NCBI RefSeq assembly: GCF_000019965.1
Contig: NC_010571.1
Span: 4,783,001-4,847,000 of the forward strand
DNA length: 64,000 bases
Direction of reading: 5' to 3'
Source: Opitutus terrae PB90-1
Lineage (GTDB): Bacteria > Verrucomicrobiota > Verrucomicrobiia > Opitutales > Opitutaceae
The translations under genes and the position numbers were made by a program. Shown here piece after piece: positions 28,018 through 36,015 of this stretch; the stretch's first letter is position 1, and the number at the start of each line of letters is the position of its first letter. Below the pieces are notes generated by a model. That model did not search any database, was not told where the DNA came from, and saw nothing but the letters and a program-made list of their open reading frames with translations.

Positions 28018-29058
28018 TTATCGGCGGTTCCACACCGGGCCGCGACTCGGGTTTTTGCGCCGCCACGCAAACGCCACTGCACTCGCCATCCCGACAAACG
28101 CCCACAGCCAGGCGGAGCGGTGCTTGGAAATGGTGAGATGCAGCGAGCCGGACTGCGCTTCGGCAACGTAGGGCCCCCGCGCCGCATAGAGTCCCTTCGC
28201 CGGCCGCCACAGATTGTCGGGCTGGCGCGGATCGCGCGTCCGCTGGGCTTCGCCAAATGAGCGCTTTCCCAGGAATCGGTCGAGAAACGCCGGGATGAGT
28301 TTGTTCAACTTGATCCCGAGCGACGTCTTGTAGCCGACATAAACTTCGCGCCGTCGGTGATGCGCCGCCCACCAGATCGCCTCCGCGGCGACTTCTGGCT
28401 GGTAGATCGGTGCCGGTGGTTTCGCCGCTTGCGACAGCCGGTTCCGGGCCCAGAGGAATTGCGGCGTGTTCACCGCGGGCAACTGAACCATCGTCAGACC
28501 GATCTTCAGCCGGTCATGCTTCAGTTCCGAGCGGAGTGAATTGGTAAACCCGCGCACGGCATGTTTCGCCGCGCAATACGCCGATTGAAACGCAATGCTC
28601 CGATACGCCAGCGTGGATCCGACCTGCACGATCATGCCCCGATCGCGCGCGCGCATGCGCCGCAATGCCGACTGCGTGCCATAGACCACGCCGAGGTAGG
28701 TCACGTCGGTCACGCGCCGAAACTCCTCGGGCGGCATCTCGTGGATCATTGAATACACGGAGGTCATCGCGTTGTTGATCCAGATGTCGATGGCCCCGAA
28801 GGTTTGTTCGACCAAGTCCGCGATGGCTTCGTGCGCCGCCGGATCGGCCACGTCGCCCGCGTGGATGACGGCTTTGCCGCCGAGCGATTCGATCTCGCGT
28901 TTGGCATCCTCCAGCCGCGCCGGATCACGGGCCAGCAGCCCGATCCACGCCCCTTCGCGGGCGAACCGTTGCGCCACGGCGCGGCCCACACCAGCTGATC
29001 CTCCGGTGATGACAACCACCTCGTGCTTGGGGAGTGCGTGAGTTGGGCGAGGAGCCAT
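28018..29058 (-). CDS. SDR-family oxidoreductase with C-terminal membrane anchor
   Basis: NAD(P)-dependent short-chain dehydrogenase, 346 aa. The nucleotide-binding glycine motif is TGGSAGVGRAV (about residues 18-28). The catalytic set is Ser in VGSTLAYRS and Tyr-Lys in SAYCAAKHAV (YxxxK). Beyond the normal core of about 250 residues it has a basic C-terminal extension ending in a hydrophobic helix (AWLWAFVGMASAVAFAW) and Arg/Lys residues, suggesting membrane attachment. The substrate is unknown. It is convergent with the DoxX-like gene across a palindromic repeat pair. Confidence 0.85.
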   Translation of the reverse strand: MAPRPTHALPKHEVVVITGGSAGVGRAVAQRFAREGAWIGLLARDPARLEDAKREIESLGGKAVIHAGDVADPAAHEAIADLVEQTFGAIDIWINNAMTSVYSMIHEMPPEEFRRVTDVTYLGVVYGTQSALRRMRARDRGMIVQVGSTLAYRSIAFQSAYCAAKHAVRGFTNSLRSELKHDRLKIGLTMVQLPAVNTPQFLWARNRLSQAAKPPAPIYQPEVAAEAIWWAAHHRRREVYVGYKTSLGIKLNKLIPAFLDRFLGKRSFGEAQRTRDPRQPDNLWRPAKGLYAARGPYVAEAQSGSLHLTISKHRSAWLWAFVGMASAVAFAWRRKNPSRGPVWNRR

Positions 29059-29169
29059 GACGCGGCCGCCGCGTCCGAGCCCGCGACGACCGTTCCATGG
29101 ACCGCGCCGATGCCTTCCCGGTTCATCGGGGGTTTCCCGATTTCACTGCCGGGCGCCGATGCGAAGGCG

Positions 29170-30423
29170 TTAGCGAAAGTCCACGGTCGCGATCCCGTGC
29201 CGCTTCGCCAGCTCGACCTGCCTCTGCTGGCCCGCGGCGCGGACTAGGTGCCGTCCGAAAAACGCTGGCACGACGCACCGTCCGCTTTCGTCGGCCTTCC
29301 CCTCCCAACGTGTCCACCACTCTCCGAACACGAGATCGCGGTAGGCCTTCAGCGCCGGAGTCGGCTTCCAATCCTGTTTGTAGAGCGAGGCCTGCGGGAT
29401 CCAGTTCGCCCCTTCCCAGTAGCCCCACATCAGGACGCCGTCGACGGCAGGATGCGCGAAGCAGATTCGATAGTAGTCCGCGATCGCCCTGCCCTTGGCG
29501 TCTTCTTCCTCGGCGGTGATCGCGAGTTCGCGTTGCTGGTAGAACTTCGAACGCTGACCGGGAAAGTTGAACTCCGTCACCCGGATCGGCAGGTGAAACT
29601 GCGCCAGTTCGTCGAGCGCGCTCCGCAGTGCCGCCGCGTCGAACGTATCGCCGTGCAAATGTCCCTGCACCCCGATGCCGTCGATCGGCACGCCCATGGC
29701 CAACAGCTCGCGGATGTGCGCCAGGTAGTCCGCCAACCGACGGCCGGTGAGAATGTCATAATCGTTGACGAACAGCCGCGCGGACGGGTCCTCGGCCTTG
29801 ATCCATTGCGCCATGTCGAGCGTGACGCGCGGCCCGAGCCGGTCGGCATAGTAATTGCCGTGGATCATCTCGTTGTTGAGATCGTACTCGGCAAACCGGC
29901 CGCGATAACGCCGGCCGATGTCCCGTGCGCGTTCCTCGATGGTCTGTCGCAGCATCGCGTCATCGAGCTCCTTGATCCATGCCTGCGTCCATTTCGGCAC
30001 GCCCCAGTAGAGGTTGTGACCGCGCAGCGGTACCTCATGCTGATCAGCCCAGGCGAGAATCGCATCGACCGTCGCGTAGTCCCGCTCGCCGCGCTTCGGC
30101 TCCATCGCCATCCATTTCAGCGCGTTTTCGGTGACGGCCGCGTTAAAGTTTTCCAAAAACGTCGCGAGGTAGCGTTCGCGATCGGCTGCGGGCATCCGGC
30201 CATCGAAGGCCTGGTTCGCCAGCGCCGCGCCGAACCAGAATTCGTGCTTCACCTGCTCCACCTGCACCGTCGCTCCGGGCACGGTGTGCACCACCAGCGT
30301 ACCCATCCGGTGCCGCCGGATCGATTCCCGGTCAGCCTCGACATCGTCTGCCGCACGCAGCCAGGGCGTTGCCACGACCAATGCCATCAGTCCGCCGACG
30401 AGCGCGCCGAGCGACCGCGTCAT
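29170..30423 (-). CDS. Secreted endo-1,4-beta-xylanase, glycoside hydrolase family 10
   Basis: GH10 TIM-barrel hydrolase that cleaves xylan backbones. From the start MTRSLGALVG the product is 417 aa with a signal peptide (about residues 1-24). The acid/base is Glu185 in DLNNEMIHGN and the nucleophile Glu284 in RVTEFNF; WGYWEGANW near the C-terminus is the conserved tryptophan-containing loop. ENALKWMAMEPKRGERDY and RGHNLYWG are also typical. An alternative ATG 13 codons upstream (30462) would add an arginine-rich n-region. It is monocistronic or follows the HNH gene, which ends 77 bp upstream. Confidence 0.9.
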   Translation of the reverse strand: MTRSLGALVGGLMALVVATPWLRAADDVEADRESIRRHRMGTLVVHTVPGATVQVEQVKHEFWFGAALANQAFDGRMPAADRERYLATFLENFNAAVTENALKWMAMEPKRGERDYATVDAILAWADQHEVPLRGHNLYWGVPKWTQAWIKELDDAMLRQTIEERARDIGRRYRGRFAEYDLNNEMIHGNYYADRLGPRVTLDMAQWIKAEDPSARLFVNDYDILTGRRLADYLAHIRELLAMGVPIDGIGVQGHLHGDTFDAAALRSALDELAQFHLPIRVTEFNFPGQRSKFYQQRELAITAEEEDAKGRAIADYYRICFAHPAVDGVLMWGYWEGANWIPQASLYKQDWKPTPALKAYRDLVFGEWWTRWEGKADESGRCVVPAFFGRHLVRAAGQQRQVELAKRHGIATVDFR

Positions 30424-30500
30424 CGTACGCCGCCGGCGGTTTGGGGTAGGTTTGGAGCACATCGCAGCCGCCTGACGCACGTGGCTGCCGATGGATTCGC

Positions 30501-31118
30501 TCACTCGTCGAGTTCGACGTTCCAGTAAGCGAGATCGAGGAAGTCCTTCCACATCTCCCGGTGCTGGGTGCCGAGCACGAGCGAGATCACCGGCCGCCAC
30601 TTCGGCCGCGAGGGCTTGCGGATGAGCCGCAGGTGCGCCTCGTGCGGAAGCCGATTCGCCTTCTTCGTGTTACACTTCACACACGAGCAAACGATGTTCT
30701 CCCAAGTCGTCTTGCCTCCGTAATCGCGCGGGATCACGTGATCCAGGTTCAGCTGTTCGCGCGGGAAGATCCGACCGCAATACTGGCAGGTGTTCTTGTC
30801 GCGCTCGAAGATGTTGTTGCGCGTCAGCTTCAGCTCCTTGCAGGGGAGCTTGTCGAAGAACGTCAGCAGAATGACGCGCGGCAGACGGATCGTGCGCGTC
30901 GGCGTGCGCACCGTCTCGAGTTCGGCGATCGGCGGGTTGTGCGTCGAGAAATCGATCCAGTCCAGCAGCGCAAACGTGCGGAAATCATCCTCGTGGTGAT
31001 GCACCACCTGCGCATGCCCGCGCGCCAGCAAGCCGAACGCGCGGCGCGCGCCGATGACGTTCACCGCCTGCCACAGGCGGTTCAACACCAGCACGGGTTG
31101 GTCGAGCGCGGCTTCCAT
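30501..31118 (-). CDS. HNH endonuclease family protein
   Basis: HNH nuclease domain protein of 205 aa, a conserved stand-alone family in many bacteria (COG1403 type). Zinc ligands CQYC and CVKC flank the active-site region LNLDHVIPRDYGG, with CNTKKANR completing the fold. The N-terminal 90 residues (VLVLNRLWQAVNVIGARRAF) are typical of this subfamily, which is not tied to restriction systems or mobile elements as far as is known. The start MEAALDQPVL is chosen because the upstream in-frame sequence is arginine-rich and unlike protein. Confidence 0.82.
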   Translation of the reverse strand: MEAALDQPVLVLNRLWQAVNVIGARRAFGLLARGHAQVVHHHEDDFRTFALLDWIDFSTHNPPIAELETVRTPTRTIRLPRVILLTFFDKLPCKELKLTRNNIFERDKNTCQYCGRIFPREQLNLDHVIPRDYGGKTTWENIVCSCVKCNTKKANRLPHEAHLRLIRKPSRPKWRPVISLVLGTQHREMWKDFLDLAYWNVELDE

Positions 31119-31203
31119 ACGGGGCCACGGGAATAACGTCGGACCCGCGGGGGTGTCAAGAATCCCGGTCCCTGCGCGCCCGCAGTTTACCGCCGCGTGA
31201 CAC

Positions 31204-32988
31204 TCACGTCGGGCCCGTCGTCGTCGGCAGCACCGGCGCAAGCGCCACGCCCTTGAGCCGGATCCCGGCGAGCTTCTTGATCACGACCGGCACGGCGTTC
31301 TCCGCCACGTCCACCAGCGTGTGCCGCTCGTGAATGTCGATCGCGCCCACGATGCTCGCCGCGAGGCGCGTCACCCCCGCGATCTTGCCGACGATGTCCG
31401 CCGGCGTGACCTGATGCTCGCGCCCCACGTTGAGAACCACCGGCGACATGCCGGGCTCCGCCCCGGTCCGCGGCGGTCGCGCGTATTTTTGCTTTTTGCG
31501 CCCCGCGAGCGCGGGCAGCCCGTCCGCTGTCTTGTCCGGCGTGGGCTTGGCGAAGGAGGAAGCCTTGGGCGAAGGCCGGATCTCGCCCGCTTCGGATGGG
31601 AACGCCGTCCGGCTCTCCGGCGCAGATTTCCTTCGGGCCCAGTCCGGCGCCGCCGCGGAAGCTTTCGCGCTTTCGTGAACAGCCGCCGGCGTCCCCGTGC
31701 TCCCACCCTGCAGCAGATGAATCAGCGCCGAGCAGATGTCGGTGCTCGCATACCCCTGGTCGAGCAACCGGTCGATCATCCGGTCATGCGGCTTGAACTC
31801 CTTCGCCTCGAGCGCCGCCCGGATTTTTTCGAAGAACACGTTGGTGCGCGCCTCCTCGACTTCGTCGAGCGAGGGCAGCCGGCCGCGCCGGAGATCGAGC
31901 TTCGCCCAGCGGACCATCGCCTGCAGTTTGTAGATCTCCTGCCCCGACACGAAGGTGAACGCGCGCCCGGACTTGCCCGCCCGTCCGGTCCGGCCGATCC
32001 GGTGCGTGTAGTCTTCCGCGTCGTTCGGCAGGTCGTAGTTGAACACCACCTCGAGATCGTCGACGTCGAGCCCGCGCGCCGCGACGTCGGTGGCGATCAG
32101 GAACTCGAAGCCGCGCCGGCGGAATTTATCCATCACCCGATCGCGTTGGGTTTGCGACAGGTCACCGTGCAACCGGTCGACCGCGTATCCGCGCGCATGC
32201 AGATGCTCGTCGAGATCGTCGACCATCACCTTCGTGCTGCAGAAGACGATGCCATAGCGGAAATCGTGCACGTCGATGAGCCGTGTCAGCGCCTCGAGCT
32301 TCGAACGGCGATCCACCTCGAAATAGATCTGCTCCACCTGCGGCGCGTTCTGTGCCACCGCCTCGATCTTGATCCATGCCGGGTCGCGCGCGGTGCGCTT
32401 GATCAGCTCCTGGATCGGGCGCGGCATCGTCGCGGAAAAGAACAGCAGCTGTCGCGGCACGGGCACGGCGGAGAGGATTTTCTCGATGTCCTCGCGGAAA
32501 CCCATGTCGAGCATCCGGTCGGCCTCGTCGAGCACCACCAGCTTGAGCGCGCCCAGCTTCAGCGTGCCGCGCTCCATGTGATCCATCACGCGACCCGGCG
32601 TGCCGATCACCACCTGGCTGCCGGCCGCGAGCGCTCGATATTGTCGCTCGTAGCTTTGCCCGCCGTAAATCGGCACGCCCATGATGCCACGCTTGAATTG
32701 CGCGAGGTGGCCCATCTCCTCCGCCACCTGCACGGCGAGTTCGCGCGTGGGACAGAGCACGAGCACCTGCACCGCGCGAAGCTTGGGATCCACGCGCTCG
32801 AGTGCGGGAATCGCAAACGCCACCGTCTTTCCCGAACCCGTCGACGACACTCCGACGACGTCCCGCCCGCCGAGCACGGTCGGAATCACCGCGGCCTGGA
32901 TCGGTGCCGCCTCCTCGAAACCCATCTTGTCCACGGCGCGGAGAATCTCCGGCGACAGCCCAAGTTCAGCAAAGGGACGTTTTTCCAT
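31204..32988 (-). CDS. DEAD-box RNA helicase with DbpA-type RNA-binding domain
   Basis: ATP-dependent RNA helicase, 594 aa. Q motif FAELGLSPEIL, motif I STGSGKT, Ia PTRELA, II VLDEADRMLD, III SATM, V DVAARGLD and VI HRIGRTGR are intact. After the helicase core (about residues 1-365) comes a low-complexity linker, then a DbpA/CsdA-type RNA-binding fold (about 525-585, VVLNVGREHQVTPADIVGKI). This suggests a role in ribosome assembly or cold-adapted RNA remodelling. The start is MEKRPFAELG; 20 upstream codons lie in frame but lack family similarity. Confidence 0.92.
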   Translation of the reverse strand: MEKRPFAELGLSPEILRAVDKMGFEEAAPIQAAVIPTVLGGRDVVGVSSTGSGKTVAFAIPALERVDPKLRAVQVLVLCPTRELAVQVAEEMGHLAQFKRGIMGVPIYGGQSYERQYRALAAGSQVVIGTPGRVMDHMERGTLKLGALKLVVLDEADRMLDMGFREDIEKILSAVPVPRQLLFFSATMPRPIQELIKRTARDPAWIKIEAVAQNAPQVEQIYFEVDRRSKLEALTRLIDVHDFRYGIVFCSTKVMVDDLDEHLHARGYAVDRLHGDLSQTQRDRVMDKFRRRGFEFLIATDVAARGLDVDDLEVVFNYDLPNDAEDYTHRIGRTGRAGKSGRAFTFVSGQEIYKLQAMVRWAKLDLRRGRLPSLDEVEEARTNVFFEKIRAALEAKEFKPHDRMIDRLLDQGYASTDICSALIHLLQGGSTGTPAAVHESAKASAAAPDWARRKSAPESRTAFPSEAGEIRPSPKASSFAKPTPDKTADGLPALAGRKKQKYARPPRTGAEPGMSPVVLNVGREHQVTPADIVGKIAGVTRLAASIVGAIDIHERHTLVDVAENAVPVVIKKLAGIRLKGVALAPVLPTTTGPT

Positions 32989-33184
32989 GCACCACCGTGC
33001 GCCACTTCCGCGCACTCGGCCAGTCTGCAATCTGTCCTGACGCGCCACGGGTCCGAGGTGTCAGCGTTATGCTGATGCGCCCGCGCCAGTGCACCCCGGT
33101 ATACAGATGCTGGCGGATTGCGGCATGCTGCGTCCAAACCCGCCGCTTTCAATCCGCGCCCTCACCTCCCGTGATCGCCGGCTA

Positions 33185-33940
33185 ATGAACATGAAACACC
33201 CCGCAGTCCAAGCTCCGCGATTTCGCGGCTCACACGGAACGATCCTTCTGGCGCGCTCCGTTCTGCTCTCGCTCTTCACTCTGTGCCTGCCGCTGGCCGG
33301 CCGCGCCGCGGCCCTGTCTCTGGTCGACTTCAACGTAAATCTCAACCTCGGCGGTCAACCAGCGCCCGTCGGCGCGCTGAATCCGCCCGCACTGCTGACG
33401 TATACGGAAACCGACACCGATGCGACGTTCTCGCTGGCCGGTTCGGGCTTCAGCAGCGACTCGAATCTGACCTTCGGGATCATCGGTGCCTTCTGGAAGG
33501 GCACCTTCCAAGTCAATCAGGACGCCGGTACGATCAATGACGGGCTCACCGTCAGCGGCACGTTCCAGCACATCGTCTCGCCCGCCGGCCATGCGGACAA
33601 ACCGTTCGGCGGAATCTTCGCGTTCAATCTGATCGTCGACGCCGACAAGGCGATCGGCGGCGCTGTCTCGGCCGCCACGCCGCTCACGATCAGGTCGCAC
33701 CTGCCGAAGCACGAGGACCAGTTCACTGCGCAATTGCAGGCGGCCGTGTCCTCGTCGGCGTTCCTCGATGATATCACCGGCTGGACGTTCACGCTGGAAG
33801 CGCATCACCTGGGCCCGAGCGACCCGCATTTCGTTCCGATACCCGAGCCCGGCTCGATCGCCGTCGGATGCGCGCTCATCGGATTCTGCGGCCTGGCCGG
33901 CGCCGCTCGTTACCGCCGGCGCGCCTCGCGATTGAGGTAA
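33185..33940 (+). CDS. PEP-CTERM sorting-domain protein
   Basis: Exported protein of 251 aa with an N-terminal signal peptide (LLARSVLLSLFTLCLPLAGRA, about residues 20-41) and a C-terminal PEP-CTERM tag: PIPEPGS, a hydrophobic helix (about 225-240) and a basic tail YRRRASR. Such proteins are sorted and cleaved by exosortase, which is not in this window. The middle is beta-rich (TYTETDTDATFSLAG) without a recognised domain; its function is unknown. The start MNMKHPAVQA was preferred; upstream ATGs add non-conserved sequence. Confidence 0.78.
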   Translation: MNMKHPAVQAPRFRGSHGTILLARSVLLSLFTLCLPLAGRAAALSLVDFNVNLNLGGQPAPVGALNPPALLTYTETDTDATFSLAGSGFSSDSNLTFGIIGAFWKGTFQVNQDAGTINDGLTVSGTFQHIVSPAGHADKPFGGIFAFNLIVDADKAIGGAVSAATPLTIRSHLPKHEDQFTAQLQAAVSSSAFLDDITGWTFTLEAHHLGPSDPHFVPIPEPGSIAVGCALIGFCGLAGAARYRRRASRLR

Positions 33941-34002
33941 GAACTACCCGGCACTTGGGCTCGCGCCAGGGCAGCCCAAGTGCCTTTGGCCGACGCGCCC
34001 GT

Positions 34003-34728
34003 TCACTCCTTCCAAGCGTGCACCGCCACGCGACCCCGCTGGAAATGCCGCCACGAAAACCGCCCGTGCTGCACGGCCCGGCGCAGGCGCGTGAACCAGG
34101 AGGGCGGCCGCGCGACGACCCTCACCGTCTTGAAACCCACCGCGTGCAACATGTCCCGCAGCCCGGCGACATTCGGCGCCCACCAGTTGGTCGCATCGGC
34201 GTTTAGTTCGTCGCCGACATAGAACGCCATCGCCGGCGCGCGGCAGCCGAGCAGGTCCACGCGCGTCTCGAGAATCAGCTGCCGCTTCGTCACACTCGCC
34301 ACCTTCTCCAGCGCCAGCAGCGGATGACGCATGTGGTAGAGCACGCCGAGGAAGAAAACCACGTCGAAGGTCCCGATCGTCTCCGGCGAAATCGCGAGCA
34401 CGTCGAGTTCGCGATCCTCGACGCGTGAGTTCAACACGCGCCGCGCCAGCTCGAAGCCCGCCTTGCGGCCCCAGCCGGCGCCGCTCCACGAGAACGAGTC
34501 GGTCGCCAGCACGCGCGCGGCGCCACGGCGCTCCGCTTCGAAGGAGAAGAACCCATCCCACGCCCCGATATCGAGCACCGTCTGCCCGGCGAAACTGTCC
34601 GGCAGGCGGAGCCGTCGCAGTTTCGCCCGCGTGTCGTCGACGCCGGGCGTGATCACTCCCTGCCCGAGGGGGATCTGGTGAAACCAACGGATCGCCTCAA
34701 CCTGCTGCTGCAGCTCCTCGCGAGTCAT
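34003..34728 (-). CDS. Class I SAM methyltransferase, CmoB-like
   Basis: SAM-dependent methyltransferase of 241 aa. Motif I VLDIGAWDGFFSFEAERRGA with VLATDSFSW, then FDVVFFLGVLYHMRHPLLAL, strongly resembles the CmoB/DUF1698 family (carboxymethyl transfer to tRNA U34) and related sugar or natural-product methyltransferases. The product is shorter than E. coli CmoB (323 aa), lacking the N-terminal domain, so tRNA modification is not established. It follows purM by 22 bp, with a hairpin in the gap, and ends before the unrelated PEP-CTERM gene. Confidence 0.75.
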   Translation of the reverse strand: MTREELQQQVEAIRWFHQIPLGQGVITPGVDDTRAKLRRLRLPDSFAGQTVLDIGAWDGFFSFEAERRGAARVLATDSFSWSGAGWGRKAGFELARRVLNSRVEDRELDVLAISPETIGTFDVVFFLGVLYHMRHPLLALEKVASVTKRQLILETRVDLLGCRAPAMAFYVGDELNADATNWWAPNVAGLRDMLHAVGFKTVRVVARPPSWFTRLRRAVQHGRFSWRHFQRGRVAVHAWKE

Positions 34729-34730
34729 AA

Positions 34731-34751
34731 GGTTTTTGCCCCGCAAAAACC
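34731..34751 (-). repeat. 9-bp hairpin at the purM-methyltransferase junction
   Basis: Perfect inverted repeat (arm GGTTTTTGC, 3-nt loop). On the minus strand it starts at the last base of the purM stop codon and ends 2 nt before the next ATG, so it would cover the ribosome-binding region of the methyltransferase gene. It could tune coupling; there is no T-run for termination. Confidence 0.5.
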
Positions 34752-35857
34752 TACCGCACCTGCAGCGTGTCGCCCTCGAACGTGAGCCCGAGCGACGGCA
34801 CCACGACCGCCTTGCGCGCCCCCTCCTTGCGCACGGTGCCCGCGAGCCACGCGTCGTAACCGGACTCGCGCGCCGCCGCGACGACGGCGTCCGCTTTTTC
34901 CGGTGACACATACGCCGCGAATCCGACGCCCTGGTTGAACGTCGCATACATTTCCCGGCGCGAAATCGGCCCGGCCTGCTCGAGAAACCGAAACACCGCG
35001 GGCGGCGTGCGCACGTTCGTGATCTCGTAGACGAAGGGCTCGTCCAGTCGCATCAGCTTGCGCCAGCCGTGTCCCGTCACGTGGGCGACGTAGTTGAGCT
35101 TCAGTCCGCGCCGCTGACATTCGCGTACGAACGCGACGTAGATCACCGACGGCGCGAGCAGCGCCTCGCCGTAGCTGCGCGGGTCACCGAACCCAACCGG
35201 CGTCTGGTAGCCCTGCGGCAACTGCGCCGCCAGCCGGCGGCAGAGCGTCAGCCCGTTGGTCTGCACGCCCGAGCTCGCGAGAAAAACAATCGTGTCGCCG
35301 GCCTTCACGTCGCCGGTGATGCGCAGGCTCTTCGGCGCAATCTTTCCGATCGCCGAACCCGCGAGCACAATCGCCTCGGGTTCGACCACGCCGCCGAGCG
35401 TCGGCGTTTCGCCGCCGCCCCAGACCGCGCCGGCCGTTCGGCAGCCTTCCGCAAAACCCTCCACCAGCGCGTTCGTACGCTTTTCGTCCGCAAACCACCC
35501 CGAGTCGCCCACCGCCGCGTGCATGGCCACCGAAATTGGCAGCGCGCCGCACGTGATCAGGTCGTTCACAATCGTGGCCACGGTGTCGATGGCGACCTCG
35601 CGATAGAAGCATTTGCCGGTCGCCGCATACACCGCGTCGGCGACGAGATTTTTCGTGCCGAGCCCTTCCTCGACGTGGGCCAGGAAATGGTCGGCCGCCT
35701 CCATCAGATACGCGCTCTCGCCCCGCGTGGTGGCGGGTTCCGCGTAGCCGTGGCCGTGCAGCACCTGCGCGGTGGCGCGCGCCGCTTTCTGGCACGCGCG
35801 CTTGAACGCATCGAGCTGGTCATAACGAACGCCGGAGGATTCGTAGGAGAGGGACAT
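34751..35857 (-). CDS. purM: Phosphoribosylformylglycinamidine cyclo-ligase (AIR synthase) PurM
   Basis: Converts FGAM to aminoimidazole ribonucleotide in de novo purine synthesis. It shows the PurM-fold ATP-binding elements: VAIDTVATIVNDLITCGALP, then AVWGGGETPTLGGVV and SSGVQTNGLTLCRRL, and VTGHGWRKLMR. At 368 aa it is slightly longer than the E. coli enzyme (345) and diverged at the N-terminus, like the longer AIR-synthase forms in some Verrucomicrobia. It lies downstream of purF on the same strand, separated by 158 bp containing a 29-bp inverted repeat, and supports a purF-purM transcript. Confidence 0.88.
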   Translation of the reverse strand: MSLSYESSGVRYDQLDAFKRACQKAARATAQVLHGHGYAEPATTRGESAYLMEAADHFLAHVEEGLGTKNLVADAVYAATGKCFYREVAIDTVATIVNDLITCGALPISVAMHAAVGDSGWFADEKRTNALVEGFAEGCRTAGAVWGGGETPTLGGVVEPEAIVLAGSAIGKIAPKSLRITGDVKAGDTIVFLASSGVQTNGLTLCRRLAAQLPQGYQTPVGFGDPRSYGEALLAPSVIYVAFVRECQRRGLKLNYVAHVTGHGWRKLMRLDEPFVYEITNVRTPPAVFRFLEQAGPISRREMYATFNQGVGFAAYVSPEKADAVVAAARESGYDAWLAGTVRKEGARKAVVVPSLGLTFEGDTLQVR

Positions 35858-35894
35858 GAAATGGCGCTGGAACCGATGGAGGGGATCGCCCTTC

Positions 35895-35978
35895 TGTCAT
35901 TCTGAGCGAAGCGAAGAATCCAGCACGGCAATCGCCATCGGTCACGCAACTGGATTCTTCGCTTCGCTCAGAATGACA
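35895..35978. repeat. 29-bp perfect inverted repeat between purF and purM
   Basis: Arms at 35895-35923 (starting TGTCATTCTGAGCGAAGCGA) and 35950-35978 are exact reverse complements, with a 26-bp spacer. The whole would form a very stable hairpin in the purF-purM leader. No target-site duplication is evident. Confidence 0.85.
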
Positions 35979-36015
35979 ATCCTCTTTTTGCGTGCGGCAT
36001 GTGATTCGCGGGCCG

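Noticed and set aside
30501-31118. HNH protein as part of a restriction system or mobile intron
   Set aside because: No methyltransferase, intron structure or phage gene nearby; the protein matches a common stand-alone HNH family.
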